Source of the DNA: Natronospirillum sp.
GTDB taxonomy: Bacteria > Pseudomonadota > Gammaproteobacteria > Pseudomonadales > Natronospirillaceae
DNA length: 33,181 bases
NCBI RefSeq assembly: GCF_022565775.1
Contig: NZ_JAIUMC010000030.1
Location: 1-33,181, forward strand
Direction of reading: 5' to 3'
Positions 6,813 through 14,507 of this stretch are shown in pieces. The position numbers were made by a program, and so were the translations under genes. The notes beneath the pieces are model-generated. The model was given only the letters and a program-made list of their open reading frames with translations, was not told the DNA's origin and ran no database searches. Position 1 is the first letter of the stretch, and the number at the start of each line of letters is the position of its first letter.

Positions 6813-8432
6813 CTAATCATAGGCGCGATGCAGCGCCGCGCGAAACGCATCCATACCGGGGGCCTCGGGCGTCTGCTCCCGGCCCGGCCACATCCCCTCA
6901 CGCAAGGTTGCAGCAAACGCATCATCTGCGATCTCTTCCCAGGCTGACAGCAGTGTCTCGTCGCCACTGATCAGATGGATCGGCACAGCACGGTTGACCT
7001 CAGGCCGGGTGACAACGGGCGGTGCTTCGTGGTCACCAATTGCGATGAGCAAAGCATCTTCCGGCAGGTAGCGCTCGGCAAAGTCAGCCACCACCTGCAG
7101 GCTGTATTCAACCGAATCCAGATAGAACCGGCGCACCCGCTCATTGTCCTGAAACACCTCGTCCGGTGACGGGTGGCCGTCAGCATGCTCGTCAAAAACG
7201 GCGCCGTCATCGATCTCGTTCCAGTCCACAATGGGAATGACCGGCACCCAGGGGGCGTGACTGGAGATCAGGGCAGCCATCGCAAACAGGGGAGCCTCTT
7301 CCTGCTGGCGCAGCGTATGGTGCAGCCAGCTCAGCGTGTACTGGTCCGGCATGGTGAAAAAGTTCATCGCCGGGCCTTCATACCCCATATTGGTGGAATC
7401 ATGGACGGCATCAAAGCCATACTGACGCCCTTCCGGCCAGTCCCGCGTATTGGCCGGGATGACGGCATGGACGGCATGCCCGATCCGGCTGAAATCTCCA
7501 ACCAAAGTGGGTGCTCCGCTATCCAGCAGGGTTTCGTATTTCAACTGGTTGGGAATCCACTGGCCACTCAACAGGGTGGCATGGGCCAGCCAGGATTGCC
7601 CACCCTGAATGGGCGCCTTGAGCCGACCGGTGAGCGCCGCCATGCCGACCTCATCGAGTTGTTGCTCCATGCTGTTCAGTCGGTCTTCAATCACGTTTGA
7701 ATAGCGCTCGTCGGTAATGGCCTCCATGCCATAGGATTCCACGAACACCAGATAGACATCTCGATCGGCCAGGCCGGGCATTGCTGATGGCTCGTGCTGT
7801 TCGGCCTCTCGGGTGATGTTTTCTGCGAAGGCCTGTCTGGCCAGGCGCGTGTCCTGCGCCTGTTGCCACTGGTTGCCGAGTACGGCTATTCCCTGTGCCG
7901 CAACCAGACCCCCGGTCATGGGGGCGGCCAGCCCTGCCCCCAACCCGGCAAGCAGCAGTCCCGCACCTGTCAGTCTGGTGCGTTGTCCCGTGGCTGGCAG
8001 GCGGGTCAGCAGTGATTCCAGCAGCCATATCACGACACCAGCCAGAGCCAGGCCGCCGACGGCAATCAGGGCTGTGCTCAGGCCACCCAGATTGGTCATG
8101 GACAAGTCATAAGCCGAACGAAGCAGTGGCAAATCAAGATAGACGTTCAGCGACCGCCCGAGGCTTGTCTGTACCAGGACATCAAAGCCCACAAACAGGG
8201 CCGCGAGCACATACAGTAGGGCGATGCCCCGCGCCGGAATGGCCCGAAAACGTGCCGATGGCAGCAGCAGAAAGAGGCCGGTCAGCAGGAGTGCCTCTGC
8301 CGCTACAAGCGGCAGGCCAGCGCTTTCGCGCAAGGGCCAGGCCAGCGCCACAAACAGCAAATTCAGTACAAACAGGGTAATCAATATCTGGCGCACGCGT
8401 CTCTTCACCTCATGAGCCGTGTATCGTTGCAA
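6813..8432 (-). CDS. membrane-anchored sulfatase-fold phosphotransferase (LTA synthase-like)
   Basis: A protein of 539 residues. Five transmembrane segments lie in the first 180 residues, followed by a periplasmic alkaline-phosphatase-superfamily domain from about 222. The domain opens with DVYLVFVESYGMEA (metal ligand Glu232), has a nucleophile region GGQSWLAHATLLSG (Ser280 or Thr286), SSHAPW at 391-396, and IGDHEAPP with Asp467-His468 as metal ligands. Lipoteichoic-acid-synthase-like and phosphoethanolamine-transferase-like enzymes have this build and transfer phospho-alcohols from phospholipid. A role in making a phospho-alcohol-decorated glycan is an inference. The first in-frame start is a TTG at 8432 with no good Shine-Dalgarno site; GTG codons at 8408 and 8396 are alternatives, so the N-terminus is uncertain. 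Confidence 0.85.
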   Translation of the reverse strand: MQRYTAHEVKRRVRQILITLFVLNLLFVALAWPLRESAGLPLVAAEALLLTGLFLLLPSARFRAIPARGIALLYVLAALFVGFDVLVQTSLGRSLNVYLDLPLLRSAYDLSMTNLGGLSTALIAVGGLALAGVVIWLLESLLTRLPATGQRTRLTGAGLLLAGLGAGLAAPMTGGLVAAQGIAVLGNQWQQAQDTRLARQAFAENITREAEQHEPSAMPGLADRDVYLVFVESYGMEAITDERYSNVIEDRLNSMEQQLDEVGMAALTGRLKAPIQGGQSWLAHATLLSGQWIPNQLKYETLLDSGAPTLVGDFSRIGHAVHAVIPANTRDWPEGRQYGFDAVHDSTNMGYEGPAMNFFTMPDQYTLSWLHHTLRQQEEAPLFAMAALISSHAPWVPVIPIVDWNEIDDGAVFDEHADGHPSPDEVFQDNERVRRFYLDSVEYSLQVVADFAERYLPEDALLIAIGDHEAPPVVTRPEVNRAVPIHLISGDETLLSAWEEIADDAFAATLREGMWPGREQTPEAPGMDAFRAALHRAYD

Positions 8433-8466
8433 CAGCGGGTTTGACCGAGTGACAGGCTACCGAAAT

Positions 8467-8494
8467 CTTATAGATGGGTCGCGTGCTTTGCGAA
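8467..8494 (-). promoter_or_regulatory. possible promoter of the sulfatase-fold gene
   Basis: Read on the minus strand, TTCGCA (8494-8489) and TATAAG (8472-8467) are 16 bp apart and lie about 35 bp before the gene start. The -10 is good and the -35 poor, so this is a weak call. Confidence 0.3.
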
Positions 8495-8550
8495 TTTCAG
8501 TACGTCGACGGGTAAAATTGGTGGCGGGCCCCCACAGTAAAGTTTCTGCG

Positions 8551-8575
8551 AAAAAAAGCCCCCGTTAAGGGGGCT
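8551..8575 (-). terminator. rho-independent terminator of the 977-aa repeat protein gene
   Basis: Read on the minus strand, AGCCCCC and GGGGGCT form a seven-pair stem around a short TTAAC loop, followed at once by a run of seven Ts. It lies 18 bp after the stop of the repeat-protein gene and matches a classic intrinsic terminator. Confidence 0.9.
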
Positions 8576-8592
8576 GGTAGACACTGTGTGTG

Positions 8593-11526
8593 TCAGTGCT
8601 GACTCGGGTTGTTCTGCATGTTACGCGGGCTGAACCAGGAGGGTGTTGGACTAGTACCCTCAGGGCTGGGGCTGGATGGGTCGTAATTATAATTTTGGTA
8701 CTGCCTTGCAGCAGAATTGTTGATTGATCTGAACGGCAGGACTACATCAAAGAGGCCGCGCATGATCAGGCCCTGTGTATAGCCTTCGCGGAACTCCCGT
8801 GTCAGATTTTGGTCCAAAAAAGTACCGTCTGACGTGCGGTCGTAGACTGACAGGCCCTGAAAACCGGCACTGTACCCGCCAGAGCGGTTGTTCGGCATAA
8901 AATCCATATTGCCCGCTTCGGTATTCATGCCTCGCGGATCCTCGACCACGGGCACCTTGTTGTAGTCAGGGGTTGTCACTTGTGTCTGTGATTCCAGCGG
9001 TGACATGTAGGGCCTCGAGTACTCCATCGGATCTCCCAGTAGCAATGGATCAGCCGACGCGACCAATGTACCGGGTTGATCGGACAGGATTGACAATGTG
9101 GACTCCTGAGTGCCGAGGGTGTCTACGCCAATGGGCTCGATGGCATTGAAGTCAATACCGAGGCTGTTTGTTGGCGTACTGCCCGAAATGCCCAGCTCCT
9201 GTCGGTACATTTCGTTGGTAACCACGTGCCGGGCATAGTTGGCCATGACTATTTGTCGATTCCTTTCCCAAAATGCATCTGATTCAGCTCTCCAGGCATC
9301 CACAGAGGCCTGGAACTCGGCTCTCATCCTCGCACTGAGCTGCTCCTGCATGGCGATTGTCTCCTGGTGGTTGGAATGCCACTGAGCAGTGAACTCGGCC
9401 TGCTGGCGTTCCATCCAGGTGGGCCCATGCATGGCTCGCTCACCCATGGCTCTGACCTGGGCTCTCAGGTTTTCCCGATGTGCCTCTTCCGCAGCCTGCT
9501 GTATGGCCTCCTGCTCGGCCTCATAAAAGATCATATACTCTTCGATCAGCATGGGCAGTTGTTCCACCGCTGCCTGGCTCAGACGCATCTCGTCCACATG
9601 CACATCCAGTGGTTCATGGCCCAGATTGACGAGCATCTGTGTGACCAGCTCCCGGCGTTCCGGGCTGTCCAGAAATATGTCTACCTTCTGCGCAATGCTG
9701 TAGCCAGAATGCATGTGGTGATCGACTTCGTCCGTGTTGGGTTTGCGCCCAAGATAGGTTCCATACAAGAGTCTGATCTCGAATTCACGGCGATGCGGCT
9801 GCTCTCGCACCTGCTGGCGCTCTTCTGATTGCCAGATCTGATTCACTATGTCCGGAACGTCGTATTCAGAGTTGAGCCAATAGGCCATGTCGTCTGCAGA
9901 CGGCTCACGACCCAGATAGAGGCCATAGATGTGGGACACCATCAGTTGCCGGTGCTCATCTGTGCCTGCCAGCATCATTTCAATATCCTGAAGTGAACTG
10001 CCGGTGTTGTGCCAGTAGTTGACCTCATGGGCTGGCGCAATCCTCCCCAGATAGCTGACAAACAAGGCCCCTATTTCCGCCTTGCGTTGTGCCTCTTCCG
10101 AGTTGACCAGGGCTGTTACGATCTCGGTGTTGGTGTTGGGCACATTGAACCAGTAGTCGAACTCCGCTTTACCGGGCAGGCGCCGCAGATGATTGGCAAA
10201 CGTGTGCAGCAGTGCTTCACCGCGCTGATGTTCTGCCATGGAGCGGCCCTGAATATTCCCCGGGTTGACGGACCACATCTGCTCAGGCCAGATACCCCCC
10301 TGGTTGTAGGCCCAGTTTTCCAACTCGAAGCTGTGTCCGGTAGAGGTATGAACCTGGGAATTCATCTGGCCTTCTTCGTCCCAGACTTTTACCAAATCGT
10401 AGCGTCCGTTGCCGGTATAGTCGCCCACAGCCCACTGCATGGTTTCCCACATGCCGCCCTGATGAGTCGCCCAACGCTGGTGCTCGAAGGAATGGCCTGT
10501 CGACACGTGGACATCAGAAACCATCTGGCCATGGTCGGGCCAGATCTTCATCAGATCATAGCGGCCGCTACCGTTGAAATCGCCGACAAACCACTGCATA
10601 TCGTCGGTGACTGCACCTTGATGAAGCGCCCAGCTTTGATGGTCAAATGAGGTGCCTGTAGACACATGCACGTCCGCGTAAAGGCCGCCCTCGTGCTCAA
10701 CAAATTTCAGCAGGTCGTCTCGACCGTTGCCGGTGAAGTCAGCAACTGACCATTTCATGTAATCGCTATAGCCCCCCTGATGGGTGCCCCAGCGCTGAAT
10801 GTCGAAGGAACTGCCGGTAGATACATGCACATCGGCGTTGACCATGCCCTGTTCTGGCCAGACTTTCATCAGGTCGGTTTTGCCATTGCCGGTGAAGTCG
10901 CCTACCAACCATTGCATGCTTTCCCACATGCCGCCTTGATGGGAAGCCCAGCGTTCGAAATGATCAAACTGTGTGCCATTGGACATATGCACGTCTGCAT
11001 AGAGATGATCCTCGTGCGCCCAGATCTTGAGCAGTTCATCCTGCCCATCACCGGTGAAGTCGGCAACAAACCACTGCATGCTGTCGACGTAGCCACCCTG
11101 GTGCGTAGACCAGTGCTGAAGCTCGAACGACTGCCCGGTTGACAGTTGGAGCACCATTGCCGCCTGGCCTTCGTGATTCCAGACTCTGACAATGTCGGTT
11201 TTACCATTGCCGTTGAAGTCGCCGGCAAACCACCTCATGCCGTCCAGAAACGCCGCCTGTTGAGTGGCCCAGCGATGAATGTTGAATGATTGGCCGTCAG
11301 ACAGGTGGGCATCAATGTTGACATGGCCGTCTTCATTCCAGATCTTGAATATATCGGCTTGACCGTTGCCGTTCAGGTCAATATGCACGGGCCTATTGTG
11401 TGTCGGGTAGCCCAGGAAGTCGTCGCTGCTGATTGATGCGACGGCTTGGGTACCCAGGCTGCCGGCCAGCGCAAGCGCAGTAGCTTGCCAACGTTTTCGT
11501 AATATATTACGAAATGGCTTTACCAT
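8593..11526 (-). CDS. exported FG-GAP/VCBS-like repeat protein with DUF4214-like modules
   Basis: A protein of 977 residues with a basic N-terminus, hydrophobic core and AVA/AS cleavage region near residue 30: a Sec signal peptide. Residues 50-422 hold seven repeats of 53-54 residues. Each opens with a calcium-loop pattern D-x-N/T-G-x-G-x-x-D/E (Asp50, 103, 156, 210, 263, 316, 369) and carries STGxSF and RWATHQGG segments. Seven units suggest a seven-bladed propeller. Residues about 434-640 hold four DUF4214-like units (FVSYLGRIAPAHEVNYW, GLYLGREPSADDMAYW). Residues about 645-770 are a charged, probably coiled-coil helix; the tail (about 780-977) is low in recognisable homology. GGAGC lies about 9 bp before ATG 11526. 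Its function is unknown; a cell-surface or secreted binding role is inference. Confidence 0.82.
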   Translation of the reverse strand: MVKPFRNILRKRWQATALALAGSLGTQAVASISSDDFLGYPTHNRPVHIDLNGNGQADIFKIWNEDGHVNIDAHLSDGQSFNIHRWATQQAAFLDGMRWFAGDFNGNGKTDIVRVWNHEGQAAMVLQLSTGQSFELQHWSTHQGGYVDSMQWFVADFTGDGQDELLKIWAHEDHLYADVHMSNGTQFDHFERWASHQGGMWESMQWLVGDFTGNGKTDLMKVWPEQGMVNADVHVSTGSSFDIQRWGTHQGGYSDYMKWSVADFTGNGRDDLLKFVEHEGGLYADVHVSTGTSFDHQSWALHQGAVTDDMQWFVGDFNGSGRYDLMKIWPDHGQMVSDVHVSTGHSFEHQRWATHQGGMWETMQWAVGDYTGNGRYDLVKVWDEEGQMNSQVHTSTGHSFELENWAYNQGGIWPEQMWSVNPGNIQGRSMAEHQRGEALLHTFANHLRRLPGKAEFDYWFNVPNTNTEIVTALVNSEEAQRKAEIGALFVSYLGRIAPAHEVNYWHNTGSSLQDIEMMLAGTDEHRQLMVSHIYGLYLGREPSADDMAYWLNSEYDVPDIVNQIWQSEERQQVREQPHRREFEIRLLYGTYLGRKPNTDEVDHHMHSGYSIAQKVDIFLDSPERRELVTQMLVNLGHEPLDVHVDEMRLSQAAVEQLPMLIEEYMIFYEAEQEAIQQAAEEAHRENLRAQVRAMGERAMHGPTWMERQQAEFTAQWHSNHQETIAMQEQLSARMRAEFQASVDAWRAESDAFWERNRQIVMANYARHVVTNEMYRQELGISGSTPTNSLGIDFNAIEPIGVDTLGTQESTLSILSDQPGTLVASADPLLLGDPMEYSRPYMSPLESQTQVTTPDYNKVPVVEDPRGMNTEAGNMDFMPNNRSGGYSAGFQGLSVYDRTSDGTFLDQNLTREFREGYTQGLIMRGLFDVVLPFRSINNSAARQYQNYNYDPSSPSPEGTSPTPSWFSPRNMQNNPSQH
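10263..11379 (-). repeat. seven in-gene tandem repeats of about 159 bp
   Basis: The seven protein repeats correspond to DNA units of 159 bp (162 bp for the third). Parts are nearly identical between units: for example TTTCCCACATGCCGCC occurs near 10443 and again near 10920. Such arrays can gain or lose units by recombination. Confidence 0.8.
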
Positions 11527-12027
11527 AATTTTAGCTCCGGTAAGAGTCGGACTGTGATGTCTTGGTGACTCAATTGAGCCTCAGTGAGGCAGTAGCCGAT
11601 CTTTCGATCGAGTGAGGGGCTGACCTGCCAAGTGACCCATCGGCGCACCTGCGCAAGGCATAGAACAGAGAAGAAAACAACAGCGGAATACATTCAAGAC
11701 TCTGTAAACCCAGGCCATCAGTGTAAACTAAATAGGTATTCGCAACAAATGACGAGCTAATATGTAAGCTATAGACGGACAATATTGCGCTATAATGTCC
11801 TGTAATGCCGGGTTTCAAGGGTGCTTGAAAAGGATGCCGACAACCCTCGCATACTCCTGCTCGCCCTTATGCTTAGACGATCCAGCCTGGCTTGCCGGCA
11901 ATGATTGGTGTACGCGAGACTGGCAACCGGATTAGTCTTGCGCGCATAGTGGGAAAGCGCAAAGAGGACGAAGTTGTTAGGCCTTGGCCCTTCGGGCTCG
12001 CTGCTCCCGCATGAACTGTTCAGGCAC
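11527..12027. other. gene-poor leader region between the repeat-protein gene and the ssrA terminator
   Basis: About 500 bp with no convincing gene and with lower GC than its surroundings next to the repeat-protein start. It holds the likely repeat-protein promoter (11720-11748), a perfect 7-bp hairpin TTTCAAG-GGTG-CTTGAAA at 11813-11830, and GATC-rich pairing at about 11597-11612 in the transcribed leader. A 33-codon frame on the plus strand (ATG about 11834 to TAG about 11935) has no recognisable features. The octamer GTTGTTAG occurs at about 11974 and again inside the ssrA terminator. Confidence 0.5.
11720..11748 (-). promoter_or_regulatory. probable promoter of the repeat-protein gene
   Basis: On the minus strand, TTGTTG (11748-11743) and TACACT (11725-11720) are 17 bp apart, a sigma-70-type match. 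Transcription would start near 11713, leaving a leader of about 185 nt before ATG 11526. Confidence 0.5.
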
Positions 12028-12060
12028 AAAAAAGCCCCAAGGTTGTTAGACCCCGGGGCT
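12028..12060 (-). terminator. rho-independent terminator of ssrA
   Basis: On the minus strand the stem AGCCCC/GGGGCT (12060-12055 with 12038-12033) closes a GT-rich loop and is followed by a run of six Ts (12033-12028). It begins 8 bp after the encoded CCA end of tmRNA. Confidence 0.88.
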
Positions 12061-12067
12061 TCGGTAT

Positions 12068-12438
12068 TGGTGGAGACGGCGGGAGTCGAACCCGCGTCCG
12101 CAAATCCTCTACTCTCGGTACTACATGCTTAGCACCTTCATTTATTTAACCGCACAACCGCCGAAGGGCAGGCTGATGTGCTGGCTGGCCTGGAATGATT
12201 GTTTAACAGGTCCGGCCCAGACAACCTTCACTGCGATCCTGATATTTGACTCGGAAAAAGCCGCTCAGGCTCAACTAATTCCGAGTGGCTGCTATATTAT
12301 TAAGCTGCCAGGCGGACTTCGCCGCCAAAAGTATCGTCGTTTGCGATTATCTTTTTACGACTTTGGATTTACGTGATTGGTCGTCATCACGACATGCACC
12401 TTGAGCTTCGTAATCCGCGTCGAATCCGGAACGTCCCC
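12068..12438 (-). ncRNA. ssrA: transfer-messenger RNA (tmRNA)
   Basis: A one-piece tmRNA of 371 nt. The 5' end GGGGACG pairs with CGTCTCC at the 3' end to make the acceptor stem, followed by discriminator A and encoded CCA (ending at 12068). The conserved GGATTCGACGC follows the 5' stem, and GCGGGTTCGACTCCCGC forms the T arm near the 3' end. The tRNA-like part would be charged with alanine; with SmpB it rescues stalled ribosomes and adds a degradation tag. smpB lies directly upstream on the same strand. The tag reading frame is listed separately. A terminator follows. Confidence 0.96.
12300..12344 (-). other. ssrA: tmRNA tag-peptide reading frame
   Basis: The resume codon GCA (12344-12342) opens a frame of 14 codons, ANDDTFGGEVRLAA, ending in TAA at 12302-12300. 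The start AND and the end LAA are as in other proteobacterial tags, and LAA is the ClpX-recognised end. The usual gammaproteobacterial tag has about 10 residues (such as ANDENYALAA). Here extra codons GGC GGC GAA GTC CGC encode GGEVR and can fold as GGCGG/CCGCC. Confidence 0.85.
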
Positions 12439-12452
12439 AAAACTCATCTTGT

Positions 12453-12480
12453 ATTATGCGGCCACTGGTGCAGAAAGCAA
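12453..12480 (-). promoter_or_regulatory. probable ssrA promoter
   Basis: On the minus strand, TTGCTT (12480-12475) and CATAAT (12458-12453) are 16 bp apart. The mature tmRNA 5' end is 15 bp downstream, which allows for a short leader removed by RNase P. Confidence 0.6.
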
Positions 12481-12502
12481 GGCCCGAACACAGTCCTTTG
12501 CT

Positions 12503-12544
12503 TTCTCTGTGCACTGTTGACTGTCTTCTGTCCACTGATTAACG
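12503..12544. repeat. heptad repeat array 1 (7-nt units)
   Basis: On the plus strand the units TGCACTG (12510), TTGACTG (12517), TCTTCTG (12524) and TCCACTG (12531) follow each other with a 7-nt period, preceded by TTCTCTG and followed by ATTAACG. It sits right after smpB and overlaps its stop codon. It is a diverged copy of the GTCGACA-type family found in four other gaps. Confidence 0.6.
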
Positions 12545-13012
12545 ATTATGCTGCTTCATGATCCGCTGCTTCTGCCGATCCCAGTCGCGGCGCTTGATGC
12601 TTTCACGCTTGTCATGGGTCTGCTTGCCGCGCACCAGAGCGATCTTGACCTTGACCAGGTGCTGCTTCCAGTACATGGACAGGGCGATTGCGGTATAGCC
12701 AGTTTGCTCGGCCTGGCTCGCGAGCCGGTCAATTTCGCGGCGCTTCATCAGCAGTTTTCGCCGTGCCACGTCATCGGCCACAACATGGGATGAGGCTGAT
12801 AGCAGCGGGGTGATCAAGGCACCAAGAAGCCAGGCTTCATTATCCTTGAACAGCACATAGGAATCGCGCAACTGGCACTTGCCGGCCCGCAGCGACTTGA
12901 CCTCCCAGCCAGACAGGGCAATACCCGCCTCGAAGGTTTCTATAATATGATAGTCGTGCAGCGCCTTCTTGTTTTGCGCTATGGTGTTTTCTGGTGTCTT
13001 GTTTTTTGACAT
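12539..13012 (-). CDS. smpB: SsrA-binding protein SmpB
   Basis: A protein of 157 residues, normal for the family. It binds the tRNA-like part of tmRNA and places it in the stalled ribosome. The family motifs are present: [40 protein letters not shown], and the basic C-terminal tail [20 protein letters not shown] that enters the mRNA channel. It lies upstream of ssrA on the same strand and is divergent from the NSS transporter gene. No Shine-Dalgarno site precedes ATG 13012, and a TATAAT lies only 9-14 bp before it, so the mRNA may have almost no leader. Confidence 0.97.
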   Translation of the reverse strand: MSKNKTPENTIAQNKKALHDYHIIETFEAGIALSGWEVKSLRAGKCQLRDSYVLFKDNEAWLLGALITPLLSASSHVVADDVARRKLLMKRREIDRLASQAEQTGYTAIALSMYWKQHLVKVKIALVRGKQTHDKRESIKRRDWDRQKQRIMKQHNR

Positions 13013-13020
13013 AGCGCGCC

Positions 13021-13026
13021 ATTATA
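13021..13026 (-). promoter_or_regulatory. -10 box of smpB
   Basis: A perfect TATAAT on the minus strand ends 8 bp before the smpB ATG. A start about 7 bp downstream would fall at or next to the initiation codon. The -35 region (GTAGCA, 17 bp upstream) is weak. Confidence 0.5.
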
Positions 13027-13058
13027 GTGCCTGCGCTTTATATTGCTACGGGTTTCCT

Positions 13059-14507
13059 ATGGCTACACTGGTCCAGCACAATTTCTGGCGACACCGCTGG
13101 CTTTTCGCTCTTGCCTTAAGCGGTGCAGTGATCAGCCTGAGCAATGTGTTCAGCTTCCCCATGGCCATCTCTTCTGGGGGCGGCGCCTTTCTGGTTGCCT
13201 ATCTGATTGCCCATGTCGCGCTAGCGGTGCCTGTCATCATGACCGAGCTGTTGATCGGCCGCCGTGGTCGGCACAGTGCGCCCCACAGTCTGGCGCACAT
13301 CGCCGCTGAGGCGTTTGTGTCGCAGCGCTGGCGCTACCTCGGTGTGGTGGTGGTGATCACGGGCATGATCGTGGCGGCCTATTACCTGGCCTTTTCGAGC
13401 TGGGCGCTCGACTACGCCTGGCGCTCAGCCAGCGGCACATTGCCGGATACCGAAATCGGTCTGCGCTTTGCCATGACCGAATTGCTGGCAGACAACCGGC
13501 GCATGATTCTGCTGCATTCTCTGGTTTGTTTGCTGATCCTGGTGGGTCTTGCTCTGCCCTCACACTGGGGGGTGCAGCTGCCGGTTGCAATCATGGGGGC
13601 GGTGCTGCTTTTTGCTGTGGCCGCATTGGCCCTCTGGGTTATGGGTCAGGGGCTTTGGAGTTCGGGAGTCAATCGACTGTTTGATGGAGAGGCGTCTCTG
13701 GCTGATCCGGACATCTGGGTGCGCGCTGCCACCCTGTCTTTCTACAGTCTCGGGCTCGGCCTGGGCATCAGCCTGGTTTTGGGCGCCCACATGGATGAAC
13801 GGTTCTCGCTGGGCGGTACTGCGTTATGGGTGGTACTGGTCGACTTGCTGTGGGGCATGATGTTCGCCGCTGTGGTTCTGGGTGTTGTTGGCAGTATCGA
13901 AAGCAGTGATGCATTGGCATTCGTGTTTGTGAACGTCCCGCTGGCCATGATGCAGACCGTTTCGCAAGCGAGCACCGGATGGCTGACTCTTCTCTATCTG
14001 GTGGTACTGCTAAGTGGTGTGTCTACCGGTATGTTTCTGGTCAAGCATGCCGTCATGTGGCTGCATGAACGCTACCAAATCTCCCGCTACCGGGCAGCTG
14101 TCATTGCAGTTGCAGTCGTCTGGGGGCTGGGCGTCGCAGTGTTGCTCTCCTTCAACGTCTGGCGCGAGATCCGGTTCTATGGCGCCACCATACTCGACTG
14201 GTTCGCCAACATACCGGCCAATTTGATGCTGCCGGCGGTCTGTCTGCTGACTGTCATTTATGCCGGGTGGGTCATGCCGGCGCATCAGTTGGTCGAAGAA
14301 GTCCGGCCAGTGGCCGAGCGGCGGTTTACATGGTGGCACTTCCATCTCAGATTTGGTACAACGCTCGCCCTTCTGGCGGTGCTGGTCATTCAGGTTCAAT
14401 TCGCCTGGGCCATACCGGCGGCAACTCAGTTGCTGCTGTTGGCTCTGGTGGTGACCCTGGGTTGGGCCGGCTACCGTTACCGCCACTGGGATTGGGAGTC
14501 ATCATGA
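13059..14507 (+). CDS. sodium-dependent transporter, NSS/SNF family
   Basis: An inner-membrane symporter of 482 residues with about 11-12 hydrophobic segments. The N-terminal SLSNVFSFPMAISSGGGAFLVAYLIA matches the first helix region of neurotransmitter:sodium symporters (usual form G-N-x-W-R-F-P with GGGAF), where sodium and substrate bind; here the Trp-Arg pair is replaced by Val-Phe-Ser, which is unusual. Bacterial members move amino acids or related solutes with sodium. ATG 13059 is chosen because homology starts at NFWRHRW; the frame is open further upstream but runs into the smpB start region. It overlaps ratA by 4 bp (ATGA). Confidence 0.87.
   Translation: MATLVQHNFWRHRWLFALALSGAVISLSNVFSFPMAISSGGGAFLVAYLIAHVALAVPVIMTELLIGRRGRHSAPHSLAHIAAEAFVSQRWRYLGVVVVITGMIVAAYYLAFSSWALDYAWRSASGTLPDTEIGLRFAMTELLADNRRMILLHSLVCLLILVGLALPSHWGVQLPVAIMGAVLLFAVAALALWVMGQGLWSSGVNRLFDGEASLADPDIWVRAATLSFYSLGLGLGISLVLGAHMDERFSLGGTALWVVLVDLLWGMMFAAVVLGVVGSIESSDALAFVFVNVPLAMMQTVSQASTGWLTLLYLVVLLSGVSTGMFLVKHAVMWLHERYQISRYRAAVIAVAVVWGLGVAVLLSFNVWREIRFYGATILDWFANIPANLMLPAVCLLTVIYAGWVMPAHQLVEEVRPVAERRFTWWHFHLRFGTTLALLAVLVIQVQFAWAIPAATQLLLLALVVTLGWAGYRYRHWDWESS

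Noticed and set aside
11585-11640. A cyclic-di-GMP riboswitch in the leader of the repeat-protein gene
   Set aside because: The GAAA loop is present but the conserved core segments of that riboswitch class are not.
11834-11935. A 33-codon small gene on the plus strand behind a TATAAT at about 11791
   Set aside because: No Shine-Dalgarno site of note, no membrane or toxin-like pattern and no conservation evidence.
11960-12000. An integron attC site, suggested by GTTAGGC near 11974
   Set aside because: No matching inverse core at the expected distance and no integrase or cassette array.
11527-12068. A genomic island inserted at the 3' end of ssrA
   Set aside because: ssrA is a common integration site and the next gene looks accessory, but no integrase and no second copy of the ssrA 3' end were found in the window.
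13006-13029. A plus-strand promoter for the NSS transporter built from TTGACA (13006) and TATAGT (13024)
   Set aside because: The spacing is only 12 bp, too short for a sigma-70 promoter.
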